Below are positions 1 to 10,708 of a stretch of DNA of 64,000 nt, piece by piece. Both the position numbers and the translations under genes were made by a program. The stretch spans positions 159,370,437-159,434,436 of the forward strand of contig CM028379.1 in assembly GCA_013146195.2 (NCBI GenBank). The letters run 5' to 3'. Each line of letters opens with the position of its first letter. Within the stretch, counting starts at the first letter, position 1. This DNA is from Codonopsis lanceolata (Eukaryota; Streptophyta; Magnoliopsida; Asterales; Campanulaceae). The notes beneath the pieces were generated by a model. The model saw only the letters and a list, made by a program, of their open reading frames with translations. It did no database searches and had not been told where the DNA came from.

Positions 1-514
1 CAAAAAAAACTTGTTTTGAGACCGAAAGGGCGAGTTGGGTGCCTAACACCTTCCCACCTCGTAACTTAGCCTCCGAACCCTTTTACAAAATCTGGTTATA
101 TTTGGTTTTTCTTTATTTCTCCTTAAAATAAAGATGACGACTCTGTTACAACATATTGAGTCCACAGTGAGGCCATGCGTATTACCACGCGCCCTTTGCA
201 ACACTCTTTTTGCACTTTTAATTTCGTTTTTCCCTAAACAAGGGAAGATGGAATGAAAAGAGCGTTGCATTTTCTGAATCTTGTTTTCCCCTAAAAAAGG
301 GATGATGAGATACAAAAAAATCCAAAGCACTCACAGTGGTCTACAATGAGGCCGGGCGTATTCAACGCGCTTTTTACAACACTATTTTTGCACTTTTAAT
401 TTCGTTTTTCCATAAACAAGAGAAGATGGAATGAAAAGAGTGTTGTCTTTTCTGAATCTTGTTTTCCCCTAAAAAAGGGAGGATGAGATACGGAAAAAAT
501 CCGGGGCACTCACA
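1..514 (+). repeat. 3' portion of an LTR (family starting TGTAGACACC, ending GGGCACTCACA)
   Basis: The first ~250 bases match the last quarter of the complete solo LTR at 50725-51874: shared blocks are GACCGAAAGGGCGAGTT, CACCTCGTAACTTAGCCTCC and AAAGATGACGACTCTGTTA. The copy ends at 514 in GGGGCACTCACA, the same terminus that is proved by a target duplication at 51874. Its 5' part lies beyond the window or on the other side of an inversion (see 2921-3281). It is inserted in a Ty1/copia reading frame that resumes at 515. No coding potential is seen. Confidence 0.8.
157..514. repeat. Tandem duplication (2 x ~179 bp) inside the LTR end
   Basis: Two adjacent copies, about 157-335 and 336-514, share a GAGGCC..GCGTATT block, TTTTGCACTTTTAATTTCG, a GGAATGAAAAGAG block and the same GCACTCACA ending. 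The solo LTR at 50725-51874 has one shorter version of this block, so the duplication is specific to this copy or its subfamily. Confidence 0.75.
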
Positions 515-1598
515 ACATCATGTAATGAAAAATGAATCTTCACTCTTGTGGCATCAGAAGTGAAGACATATATCTCGTGAACGACTTCAAAGATTAGTAA
601 AAGATGGGGTTTTACTGAACCTTGATTTTACTGATTATCAAAGTTGTGTGGATTGTATTAAAGGCAAAGCAACAAAACACGCAAAGAAAGAAGCCACAAG
701 AAGTTCTCAGCTTCTTGAAATATTACATACAGACATTTGTGGACCTTTTGATGTTCCAACGTTTGGGGGGAGAAACGTACTTCATCACCTTTGTAGATAA
801 TTATTCACGTTACTGTTATCTCTATTTATTGCATAACAAATCTTAATCTATGAATTTTGTTCAAATATTCATAATCGATGTTGAGAGGCAATTATAGAGA
901 AAGGTGAAAATCATAAGATCTGATAGAGGTGGAGAATTTTATGGCAGATATGACAAAACATGACAACATCCTAGACCTGTTACTAGACTTCTCGAACGAC
1001 TTGGAATTGTAGCTCAATACACAATGCCAGATTCTACATGGCAGAATGGTGTAGCCGAAAGGCGAAATCGCACGCTTTTGGAAATGGTTAGAAGCATGAT
1101 GAGTCATGCTAAGTTGCCTATTACGTTGTGGACATATGCTCTTCGTATGGCCGTATATATTTTAAATAGGGTTCCTAGTCAAGCAGTTCCAAATACCCCT
1201 TTTGAGCTATGGAATGACTGGAAACCTAGTTTAAAACACCTGCAAGTTTGGGACGTCAAGTAGAAGCGAATGTATATAATCCTCAAGCAAACAAATTGGA
1301 TTTGAAAACCATAAGTAGTTATTTCATTGGTTTTCCTGAAAAATCGAAATGGTATATAATTCATTGTCCTAACCATAAGCTGCGAATTATGGAAACTGGT
1401 AATGTCAAATTCATTGATGATGACATGATTAGTGGGAGTATATCTGTGGAGGATAAGTTTGTTCACGAGGATATGGTAACAATCCCATTACCGAAAAACC
1501 AAACAGACAATGTGAATCCTTTCATCGTTGAACCGTTAAACATCGAAGGATCACCTGTGGCTCTACTCATCGTTGGAAGTTTACATACGTCAACCTGA
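515..1598 (+). pseudogene. Ty1/copia element 1: GAG-pre-integrase and integrase region, decayed
   Basis: Translation in several frames gives a GAG-pre-integrase signature (LLWHQK...HISRERL, then CVDCIKGKATKHAKK) from about 540. The integrase start ILHTDICGPFD follows at about 715, and the typical QNGVAERRNRTLLEMVRSMM segment at 1024-1263. The frame is broken by stops near 846 and 1261 and by shifts between segments. The first codons continue the protease-side copia sequence that is now on the opposite strand at 3287-3957. A full copia polyprotein is about 1300-1450 residues, so this is a remnant. Lineage within copia was not resolved. Confidence 0.85.
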
Positions 1599-2809
1599 AG
1601 GTTTTACCTTGGAAGGATAGGAAGACATGGTCTGTAAACTTAAGAAATCCATTTATGAACTTAAACAAGCCTCCCGACAATGGTATTTAAAATTCAACGA
1701 AGCCATTAATGCTTTTGGTTTTAAAGAAAATATTGTAGATCCATGCATATACCTCAAGATAAGTGGGAGTAAGTTCATATTTTTGGTTTTGTATGTTAAT
1801 GACATATTATTGGCAAGTTATCTTGGCTTAATGCATAAAACCAAAGCTTATCTTTCTAAAAATTTCGAGATGAAAGACATGGGTGAAGCTTCCTACGTGA
1901 TTGGGATAGAAATATTCCGTGATAGATCACGTCGATTACTTAAACTCTCCAAGAAAACATACATCGAAAGAGTCTTAGAAAGATTTAGAATGACAACATG
2001 TACTGCGGGCGTTTCTCCAATTCAAAAAGGAGACAAATTTGGTCTCAATCAATGTCCTAAAAATGATTTGGAATGTAAGCAAATGGAACACATACCCTAT
2101 GCTTCTTTAATAGGAAGTTTGATGTATGCACAAGTTTGCACAAGGCATGTTTGCTGTTGGTATGTTGGGAAGATACCAAATAAATCCAGGAATGGATCAT
2201 TGAAGAGCTGGAAAGAAAGTTTTGAGATACTTACAGGGTATGAAGGATTATTGTCTTACATTCAACAAGTTAGATCAATTAGAGTTGGTTGGCTATTCAG
2301 ATTCTGATTATGCTTGATGCGTAGACACTCAAAAGAACACTTTTGGTTATGTTTTTCTACTAACTGGAGGAGCAATCTTGTGGAAAAGTGCAAAATAGTC
2401 TATTATTGCTAATTCCACGATTGAAGCTAAATTTGTAGCTTGCTTTGAAGCTACAAATCAATGCTTATGGCTGCGAAATTTCATCTCAAGATTTAAAGAC
2501 TTGAATTTTGTCTCTACACCATTGAAACTTTATTGTGATAATGTTGCATCAGTATTTTTCTCTAAGCATGATAAATACTCTAAAGGGACAAAACACATGG
2601 ACCTTAAGTATTTATCGGTGAAACAAGCAATTCAGAAGAACCAGTTGTTCATTGAGCATATAAGCACAACACTTATGGTTGCAGATGCATTACGAATGAA
2701 TGTGTTACCTCCTAAGACCTTTTATGAACATACTTCAAGTATGGGTCTAGAGAGAGTGACTGATTATTCATTTATCGTTTGTTATGTTTATACATTAAAC
2801 TTCTATTGA
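1575..2809 (+). pseudogene. Ty1/copia element 1: reverse transcriptase and RNase H, internally deleted
   Basis: The segment at 1627-2307 starts at the MVCKLKKSIYELKQ block of copia reverse transcriptase and continues through the connection domain. The catalytic box reads YVND instead of YVDD, so the polymerase would be inactive. The N-terminal fingers of the RT domain are missing: the sequence jumps from a post-integrase linker to the QPEGFTLEG block near 1590, which implies a deletion of several hundred bases. RNase H follows to 2809, with YSDSDYA, LYCDNVA and HISTTLMVADAL motifs, and has stops near 2316 and 2397. It ends 110 bases before an inverted LTR fragment. Confidence 0.85.
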
Positions 2810-2920
2810 GCTCTTATTTATGATATTCTGAATTTCATTTATTTTTCCATATTTTGTATACTTTATGTGAATGGATAATTGATAACATAAACAGTTTTTG
2901 AAAAAAATAACAATATTGGA

Positions 2921-3281
2921 CTCTCTATTTATAGGCCGAGATTAGGATTCCTTCGTCCTTAAGATTTCTCTTTCTGTGCTTCATCGGCTTGTACCGCGCG
3001 CTTAAGAGATTGTACCAAAAGCAAACTGCTATAGTGCTGGAAGCACTGTTGGGCGCCACCCATAAGGGCTCTGGGCGCCGCGCCAAGAGTGGCCATGGGT
3101 GGCGCCAAGGTCCTTTTTCCTGCCTCTTTTTGACACTTTGGCCCCCTGCATTTCACTATTTGTGCATCTTACTTTTTCTTTTGCATTTTAAACCCTGTAA
3201 CTTGACATTCGTTAGTGTCTAACATGTCTTGATATTACATGTCATGTTACATACCAGGGGTACGAAATTGGGGTGTCTACA
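2921..3281 (-). repeat. 5' portion of the TGTAGACACC-family LTR, inverted
   Basis: Read on the minus strand from 3281, this is the first ~360 bases of the solo LTR at 50725: TGTAGACACCCCAATTTCG, then a GGGGCCAAAGTG block, the GGCGCC-rich segment and CCTATAAATA (a TATA box). Similarity stops just past the TATA box near 2920. With the 3' portion at 1-514 it accounts for most of one LTR, but the two parts face each other. Confidence 0.8.
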
Positions 3282-3286
3282 GATGT

Positions 3287-3957
3287 ACAGTTCCTTCATT
3301 ATTATGCAAGGTCAATTGGGTTTCAGGTAAGGACGGAGAAAACAAAGTAAATTTGTAAAAACCATCCACAAGAATTCCAAAACCAAATTTAATAGGATTT
3401 TTATATAAATTGAAACTTCCAGTACCCAAATCAAACATAAATTCGTGTAAATCGAGTTTTGAAACTGAAACTAAGTTGCGGGAAATAGATGGAACATAAA
3501 GAGTTTGAAATAAATCTAAATAACATCATTTTGCAAGAACAAGACGATACGTTTCAATAGCTTCGACGGGAGCCTTATTGTCGTTTCCCACAAATAAAAA
3601 GTTTTCAGTTGGATTTATGATTTGGGCTGTAAGGTATCTCTGCATCGAATTAGAAACATGAACATTAACACATGTATCCAACCATCATGTATTTGAAGGC
3701 ATATTAGAGAAATTACATTTTGAAAAACTAGTGAATCCTAAGGGATTACTTTTACTTTCAAACCAATTACGACGTTTTCACAATCTTTCTGGAAATATCC
3801 AGATTTCTTGTAGAAACGACAAACTTCTTCTTTTGTTGTTTTGACATGAGGGAGTTGGACGTTATTATTCATTTTGGGTGGTTCCCTTTTCTGGCCTTGT
3901 CCAACCTTTTTCCCAAACTTATGATTCACTCCTTGAATTATGAGATGCGCAACATGA
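3287..3957 (-). pseudogene. Ty1/copia element 1: gag zinc knuckle and protease region
   Basis: On the minus strand, 3929-3738 encodes a basic linker followed by a degenerate CCHC knuckle (CRFYKKSGYFQKDC; the second Cys is replaced by Tyr). Downstream to 3287 the frames match the copia aspartic protease segment, with blocks such as SNSMQRYLT, LYVPSISRNLVS and GILVDGFYK. Frameshifts and stops are present. The frame continues into the GAG-pre-integrase sequence at 515 once the LTR and one target duplication are removed, so this is the same element as 515-2809 in opposite orientation. The other side joins the gag part at 5981 across a solo LTR. Confidence 0.8.
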
Positions 3958-5975
3958 TGAGCCCAAGATTTCCATGAATTTTTCCAGTAATTTCTTTTTA
4001 TTTTGTGCTATTTTTAGTTAATTACGCCTTGGAAATATTATTATTTGTGTATGTGTGCTTAATGTAGGTTTTCATGCATAATCAAGCATTTTTATTATGT
4101 TTAACACGAAGTTCAAGGTAATGCCGGGTTTTAAAGTTAAGTTGCAAGTCATTTGGTCAAAGTCCGTTAAGTCAGTTAAGAGTCCAAGGCAAGGAAGAGC
4201 TAATAGAGGCTAACGAAGGAGTAACAACGTTAACAGAGGACTAATCTGCAAGAGCAAGGCAAGGAAGGATGGCGGCGCACAACCCAGAAAGCCTAAGGGT
4301 ACCGAGGTAATGTACAAATACCAAGGGCAAGTCAGCGCCAATCCAGAAACTCAGCCCCTTTTTGCGTTGTCGCCTTCTAAGCGCACCACATCACCCGCCT
4401 TATCCACCAGCAACCCGCGTGCCTCCTATTTGGATCCAAGTCTACCCGGCCCGGTTCCAACCCTCCTACCCGCGTCCCAGCCATGTATATATACCAACCG
4501 CTACCCACTTTCCACCCGGGTGACCTGCGTTCCTCCACCTAGATCCCCCTTGACCCAGCCGTGACCCACTCTCCTTTTTCCTTTCCATTTTCCCCCCTAA
4601 AAAGTCCTATCCTTTCCCCCAAACTGCCCCTGCCTCCTTTGCCTTTCATTTTATTATCTCCCAGAAGCCTCCATTCATTCAAAGAAGTCCCTATTTTCGG
4701 GACATTGCTCCCAAAATGGGGCACCAGCCCCATTTTCCATCATTTTCTCTCCAAATCCTTGAAGCTTGATCACCTTTGAAGGTTTGAAGAATCATTTCAA
4801 GAGCCAAGAATGCATCTACAAAAGATTTCAACCATGTATTCGCGATTCTTCAGTTTAATTCTTCTAACTCATATTTTGATATATTTATCGTATTTTCTTT
4901 GGTTGATTAATTTTGCAATTGTGGAATTGGTTTCTATTTAAATTATTCATGGAATACAATTATTTTTCTATATCCAATGTACTAATGTAATTTAATATCT
5001 CTCTTTATTTAGTAGACATTCATGTTTGGTTATTATTTTGTGGGTTTAATGTTTTTAATTAATTGACCATTAATTAAATGATTTTAGAAATGCTTCAGAT
5101 CCGCAAGAGTTACCTTTGTATTTTGGACCAATCAATTTAATAGTTGGTGTTTTTTGGGACACACACCGATAGCCATTGTGAAACTTGTTTCGACACGCTA
5201 TCGAACCACCTTAGTCATTCGCGAGGTCGAGGAGGTTAGGGTTGACTATAAGATACGAGAGCCTGTAGTTAACCAATTTTGTTTGTATCGGCTACCGACA
5301 TGATTTGTAGAAAAATAGAGAGAATTTCTTTTTGCGAAATATTACCCATGTACTTCGTTATTATTGTGTGTTCTTCATGTTTTTGATGGCATAGCAAACC
5401 ATTAGACGATCACTAGAATTATAGGATAAGATGCGAGAGCCCATCCTATTAATTTTGAAAATCACAATAATTGTTTGCGTTACGTGAGACTGAGATGAGA
5501 TCGTGCATAGATAGTCATTGGGTGCTTGTTTTGACATGTGGCTATTTTCTCCTATGTTATCAGATGCGAGAGCCCGTAGCTAGGAGTTGTAGCTAGATTT
5601 GTTATACGTTGCGAGAGCCCGTAGTGAATAATGTTGTGCGCACAACTACTAAGACTTGAGTTAAAGAAAAGTAAAAAAAGGATTAAAATTAAACACCAGC
5701 TAGACTAGAAATATTGCACTCCTATCTTTTTATCTTGATTTGTTGTTGTCAAACCACCTCCGTAGTAGAGTAGATTTAATTGCTTACTTAGGTTGTTTAT
5801 ATTTTTAGTTTTTAATTCATTTTCTTTTCGCTCAAATATAATTAGTTAGCCAAATTTTGGTACTTAGTTGGAGTGAAAATTACGTACATTCTTTATGAGA
5901 TCGATAACTTGTACTTATGTACACTTTATTACTTAATATGGTCAGGTATTCTTGCTCGAGTTACGTTTTTGGGCA
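3958..5975. mobile_element. Solo LTR-like element of 2018 bp inside copia element 1
   Basis: It is bounded by TGAGCCCAAG at the left and TTTTTGGGCA at the right, a TG...CA form with a short inverted repeat. Near-matching 5-bp target duplications flank it (catga at 3953-3957, catca at 5976-5980). Removing it with one duplication joins the copia gag (5981-6627) and zinc-knuckle (3287-3952) pieces in frame on the minus strand. There is no coding domain; open frames in 4310-4779 are C/T-rich and not protein-like. The right half carries four scattered copies of a GCGAGAGCCC(G/A)T motif (about 5250, 5425, 5568, 5607). A TATATATA box at about 4486 suggests plus-strand orientation. Family unknown. 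Confidence 0.75.
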
Positions 5976-5980
5976 CATCA

Positions 5981-6627
5981 AGTTTTTGCATTAACACCTT
6001 GTTGAGTTAGCATCACTTCCTCTTGAACTAGCATGTTAGATAATTCATTCACTGTCCATTTTTCCTTGATGGAATTATAGTTCACTTGAAAAGGGGCATA
6101 CTGTGAAGGAAAAGAATTTAGGATAAATTAGACAAGAATATTTTCATCCACTTTCATTCCTAAATTTGAAGTTTAGCTGCAAGATTTTGCATCTCAATAA
6201 TATGATTGTACATTGATTGTGCACCATCAAACTTCATAGTAATGAGTTATGACATTAATTTTCCTTCAAGAGACTTATCTGCCGTCTTAAAGCGTTCTGT
6301 AACGGATTCCATGAATTCCCTAGCCAATTTCGTTTTAGGAAGAGAGGTCTTGATGTTTGCATCAATCGTCATTCGCATGAACATAAGGCTCAATCTGTTA
6401 CTCTTCTCCCACAGTTTATGGAAATCATCATCTTCTTTGGTACTTTCTGCGGTTAATGCAGAAGGTTTTTCAGTTTGGAGTGCAAGATCGAGAGTAAGAA
6501 CACCCAAAGTGAAATTCAACATTCTCACGCCATTCTGATAAGTTGGTACCATTAAGGGAGGGTACAAATGAAGCATGCGAGTGTAAGTTAACGGGAAACG
6601 GAGCTGAAATATAATAGAGATATACAA
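5981..6627 (-). pseudogene. Ty1/copia element 1: gag (UBN2-type) fragment
   Basis: Minus-strand frames give a copia gag N-terminal and middle region: LWEKSNRLSLMFMRMTI, LAREFMESVTERFK and, after a stop, IEMQNLAAKL and WTVNEL-like blocks. This is the retrotran_gag_2/UBN2 pattern. It lies between the 5' LTR (6680-8066) and the interrupting solo LTR. There is a stop after the LEGKLMS segment and further shifts to 5981. It is not functional. Confidence 0.75.
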
Positions 6628-6679
6628 GATTTAAAAATTATTTACATATACATAAAGAAGATTCTCCTGTGGGTAGTGC

Positions 6680-8066
6680 TGAAATTTAATCGAAATTAGC
6701 AAGACGGAATATTAAAAATTTAATTTCAAAATCATCCCAAGATCCATGCGAATTATATAAATTAGATTTAAAACACTTACCTAAATATTGAAATGAACAA
6801 TTTTTGATAAAATTACGTTTGAATCACAATCACCGCAACAAGCGATTTGCACGGCTTCTCTATGGTATCCACACGAATTGATTGGATATGATTAATTCAA
6901 CAATTTGTGCTAGGCAATTATTGAATAAAAGTAGGAAACACTTCGTCAAACGAATAACTAATCTCTAATTTTTCTCCCTACGAATTTAGTGTTTCACCAA
7001 ACCCTAAATTCCTTTTCGTGCTCCATTAAAGAAAAAAAAAACTTTTTGACTATCAAAAGACTTCCTATATATATAGAAAAAGGAAGAGAGCGACTAACAT
7101 AGTCCTAGTCAAACTAGGGCTATGTTTTTACCTTAAGCCCATTAATCCAATTAATGATTCAAATAAATTTCATTCCAACTCATTCTAAATGTGTGACCCA
7201 ATAGGTTCTTAAATTACGTTGGCAATAATTAATTATTATATCAAATATATAAATAATTATAAACAATGAGCGGCATCTAGCACCACATCATTGTTACCCA
7301 AGTAACATGAATTATCAGTGATTACAAATAACTGATTGTGACCAAAAATAGTTCTTTTCCCTTTGATCAAATATTTGATTAAACACGAGGCATGGAATGT
7401 GTCATCCTTATTATAGTTTAATCTTGGTTTCTTGATCTCAGAGTAAACTTATATAACAAACAAATAAACTCAATATCTTATATTGGTTTATTTGAGCACG
7501 ATCATATATTTACTTAAGTCTCACTCATCAAAGGGCACATAAATATTATACTTCTATTATGTGGGAGGGATAAATTATATCTACATCGTTCATATCCCTC
7601 AACATGATTTGTGGCATATCCAATATCCGACTTTATAATCACCTTGTTACAGAATGACGTTTATCGGTATCAAAATATACAACTCCTCATCTAATGTGTA
7701 ACGACTTCAAGTCAAAGGACAACGAACACATTTGTCACTATGAGAATTGCTTATGACACTCACGTAACGATTCACGTATCATTCTCATGCGGGTCAATCC
7801 AGTACGTCGTTACACCTAACACGCACCCATGTGTAGACTGATATCAACTATATGAGTCTCAACACATACTAGTCTCAGTGTATTATTATTTCCCTTATTA
7901 ATAATAATGCTCGACCAAGGATATTTAAGAATGACATATTTATTCTAAGGGCTTTATGATGCATTGCTAATTTGCTATGAATAAATAAACAATACATAAT
8001 AAATAAATGCCTCAATAAATAATGATACATGGAGAAATATATTTGCCTCTAGGGCATAAACCAACA
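6680..8066 (-). repeat. 5' LTR of copia element 1 (minus orientation)
   Basis: On the minus strand the LTR begins at 8066 with TGTTGGTTTATGCCCTAGAG, a start common in plant copia LTRs. A TATATATATAG stretch near 7066-7076 may be the TATA box. The inner edge near 6680 is approximate because I could not place a clear primer-binding site. The bases just outside the LTR start are ggtag on the plus strand (8067-8071). The partner target duplication is not in the window. Confidence 0.65.
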
Positions 8067-8770
8067 GGTAGAACCTCCACTAAAATAATTATGAGTCATT
8101 ATTCTAATTTAACCATGTGTACAAGAACAAGATAAATATCTGTGGACATTTTTCTTTTCTCTAACACATTAATTTTAATGTTGTTCAAACATGTAGATCA
8201 GAATCACCTGTGGGTGATTATTGTTCTAATATGTGTGTACAACGTAACACTCATCAATAAACATGAATATCAAATAAAATCAAAATAATAATATATTATC
8301 ACTGTGGTGACAATTAGACTTTTAATCATATCAAAACGGTTATGTGCGGAAAACATAATTAATTTTTCTTAGAAAATGTATGTATATAAAATTCATAAAA
8401 TTTTGAAGAAAAGTTTTGAAGGCCAAAATAGAATCGTGTTGTAAGTTGTAACCAACTCATTGTCAATTTAATGTAGTTTAATACTGGTATATGGATGATA
8501 CAAAGTGTTAACCGTGCACTTTCGAGAAACCATCGAGTCAATAGACACATACTGCTTAATAACCCATTATGCATGAACTTTGTGTTCATATCTCAACTTC
8601 TCAGTTCGTCAATTCAACATAAACATGTTAGTCGTATTATTTAAATAGTAAAAACAATTCATGGTCTATGTAATTGCAAACCCTCTATAAGTATTAATAT
8701 CCTCAATCCATCATCATTAATATTAAATTATCTTGGTATTCATTGAATAGTAAAACCTATTTGTTGTTCT
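8067..8770. other. AT-rich intergenic stretch, nothing recognised
   Basis: No coding domain, tRNA or clear repeat boundary was seen. The minus-strand open frame at 8359-8589 has no recognisable composition or motif. Confidence 0.5.
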
Positions 8771-9460
8771 TAAGCTTACAGATGACGACCGACGTGAACA
8801 ATACTATAAGACTAAAATGTCTGGCCCAAAAGGCCCAAGCTCTGGTTACGTGACCAGCACGCCGTCCCATGGTCACGAGTAAATCACATGCATTCTTCAC
8901 GATCCAAGGTTAAGTCATAAGCGAGCGGAGATAGATCTCTGGCCGCCTAAGTATAACAAGTGAGTAGCCACCTACCTGAAGCCTGGGGGCCAAGAGCACA
9001 GCGAGGAGGCAGAGAAGTCAAAGCGAACACACTCATCTTGTTCAGTACTTACACAGTAACGACTGTCGTGAACGTGGGGAGTTATTACCAGGTGATCCTC
9101 CTCCACATTCCGAACGTGGTCATAAATGTGTATGCCTTTCATGCCCTTGCATTGAATGCACATTTTCTAACCTTTATGGTTGGCTATATAAACCCCTCTG
9201 GTAAGAGAGGGAAGGTACGCTAACGAAAACTCTAGCTAAACTCTATCAAATTGTATACTCAACTGTGTGATAGTTGATTTTCACGCTGGAGAGCATTTGC
9301 AGGGAAATCCCCTGCCTAGTTCACAGTGATTGTTGGCTTCTTGATAGGTTCGGGCCTTCGGAGTTTTGGATAAGTTGAAAGCCAGATATTCGATTGTTAA
9401 AGTCTAGGTGTATCTGAGTAATTTGGATACATCAAAGACTTTTCAAAAGTGATTAAATAA
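8771..9460 (+). repeat. LTR-like fragment, family uncertain
   Basis: The sequence is less AT-rich than its surroundings. It has a promoter-like arrangement typical of plant LTRs: GGCTATATAAACCCCTCTGG at about 9181-9200, followed by an A-rich leader and a GGGAAATCCCCTGCC block. No TG...CA borders, target duplication or coding domain could be fixed, so this is a similarity-of-style call only. Confidence 0.35.
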
Positions 9461-9539
9461 TGGGTTGTAAATCTTCGATCAGTAAAACAATAATAGTATT
9501 GCATGCAGTTTTTATGGATTATCACGAGTTTGTAACCTT

Positions 9540-9555
9540 GCTCTGATACCAATTG
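9540..9555 (-). other. tRNA-iMet-type primer-binding site next to an LTR end
   Basis: The minus strand reads TGGTATCAGAGC, complementary to the 3' end of initiator tRNA-Met and used as primer-binding site by many plant copia elements. It is preceded by ACTTACAAT, compatible with an LTR ending in CA. The LTR itself would extend rightward from 9554, but I could not find its outer end. Confidence 0.55.
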
Positions 9556-10699
9556 TAAGTTATTAATCTTAAACCCTAGATCTTAAATTTCATAATAATC
9601 ACAATAGCATACAAAATATTTTTAATTAAAATACTTGATGAAGACATGTTGCTTTTAGTGATTTGCTCTTGATCCTTAATCTGCAGTATAATAGAGAAGC
9701 AAAGGCGGAATATGATTTCTCATTTTTGGCCTAAAAACCCTAATGAGTTGCTTTAACATGATAGATGAATATGATGTGTATTACATATGTTTTATAGGCA
9801 AAGGGATGATCAAATTCATATTAGGGTTTTAATCTTAACCGTTCATCAATGTAGAGTTTATTTAGGAAACTAACCCCTTTTACAAACCAAATTTATTCTA
9901 ATTTAGTAATTCCAAATTAACTGTGATTCTTACTATTGACCATATAAGAAATTTCTTAACTCGTAAGAAATATATCTTACAATTTTCACTACATTTTTTA
10001 CTTATCCATTCTATTATTATCTACTACTACTTTTAATTAATGTATGTTTGGACAAAAATATCATTTAATTAATTACTTGTCGTTTGAAGTTGAGTAATAT
10101 ATGTGTTATTTCCACATTTTAATAAGCAGTGATCACATATTTCTCACAATTTGGCTGACAACAAATATTCTTATTATATTAGTTTTTAGTTTGTAATATG
10201 ATTCAAGCCATAAATTTTATAGATTAAACATTTTAAGAGAGAAAAAATAATTATGTTGCTCACGTGGACGGTAACAAATATCGTTTGATATAATTTAAAT
10301 TTAAAAATTATATAGAAATGTAATTAGAAAAGAAACATGGTTAGTCCAAATAATTTGGGTAAGTAATCAAGGGGTAATTTAATCTAAATACGTGTTTATT
10401 TGATATAATAATTGATAATATAATTTTACAAACAAAAATTATAATGAAAATAACCTCTACCTTTATTCATTCTTGGAAAATATGACAATTGCAATAAAGT
10501 TTAGATTTGGCTTCGATTGGGAATCATGTTGTGATCTTGAAAAATGAAGGGCTTACAATTGAATCGAGTGGCTACCTAACGTTCATTATGGGGCATCAAG
10601 CTACCAAAAACTTTTGGAGATTCTTTTAGGAATTTCACTAAATATTTAGGAAAAATTGCGGTGAACTTTTTAAAATATTTAATCATTATAATACATCCT
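9556..10699. other. AT-rich stretch, possibly a degraded LTR
   Basis: No genes seen. The first part may be the LTR belonging to the primer-binding site at 9540-9551. The rest is AT-rich and featureless up to the MULE target duplication at 10700-10708. Confidence 0.4.
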
Positions 10700-10708
10700 T
10701 TTTATTTT

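Noticed and set aside
4310..4779. Plus-strand frames in the 2-kb LTR-like unit
   Set aside because: P/S/L-rich translation of C/T-rich DNA, overlapping an equally open minus frame. The unit is bounded as a non-coding LTR-like element.
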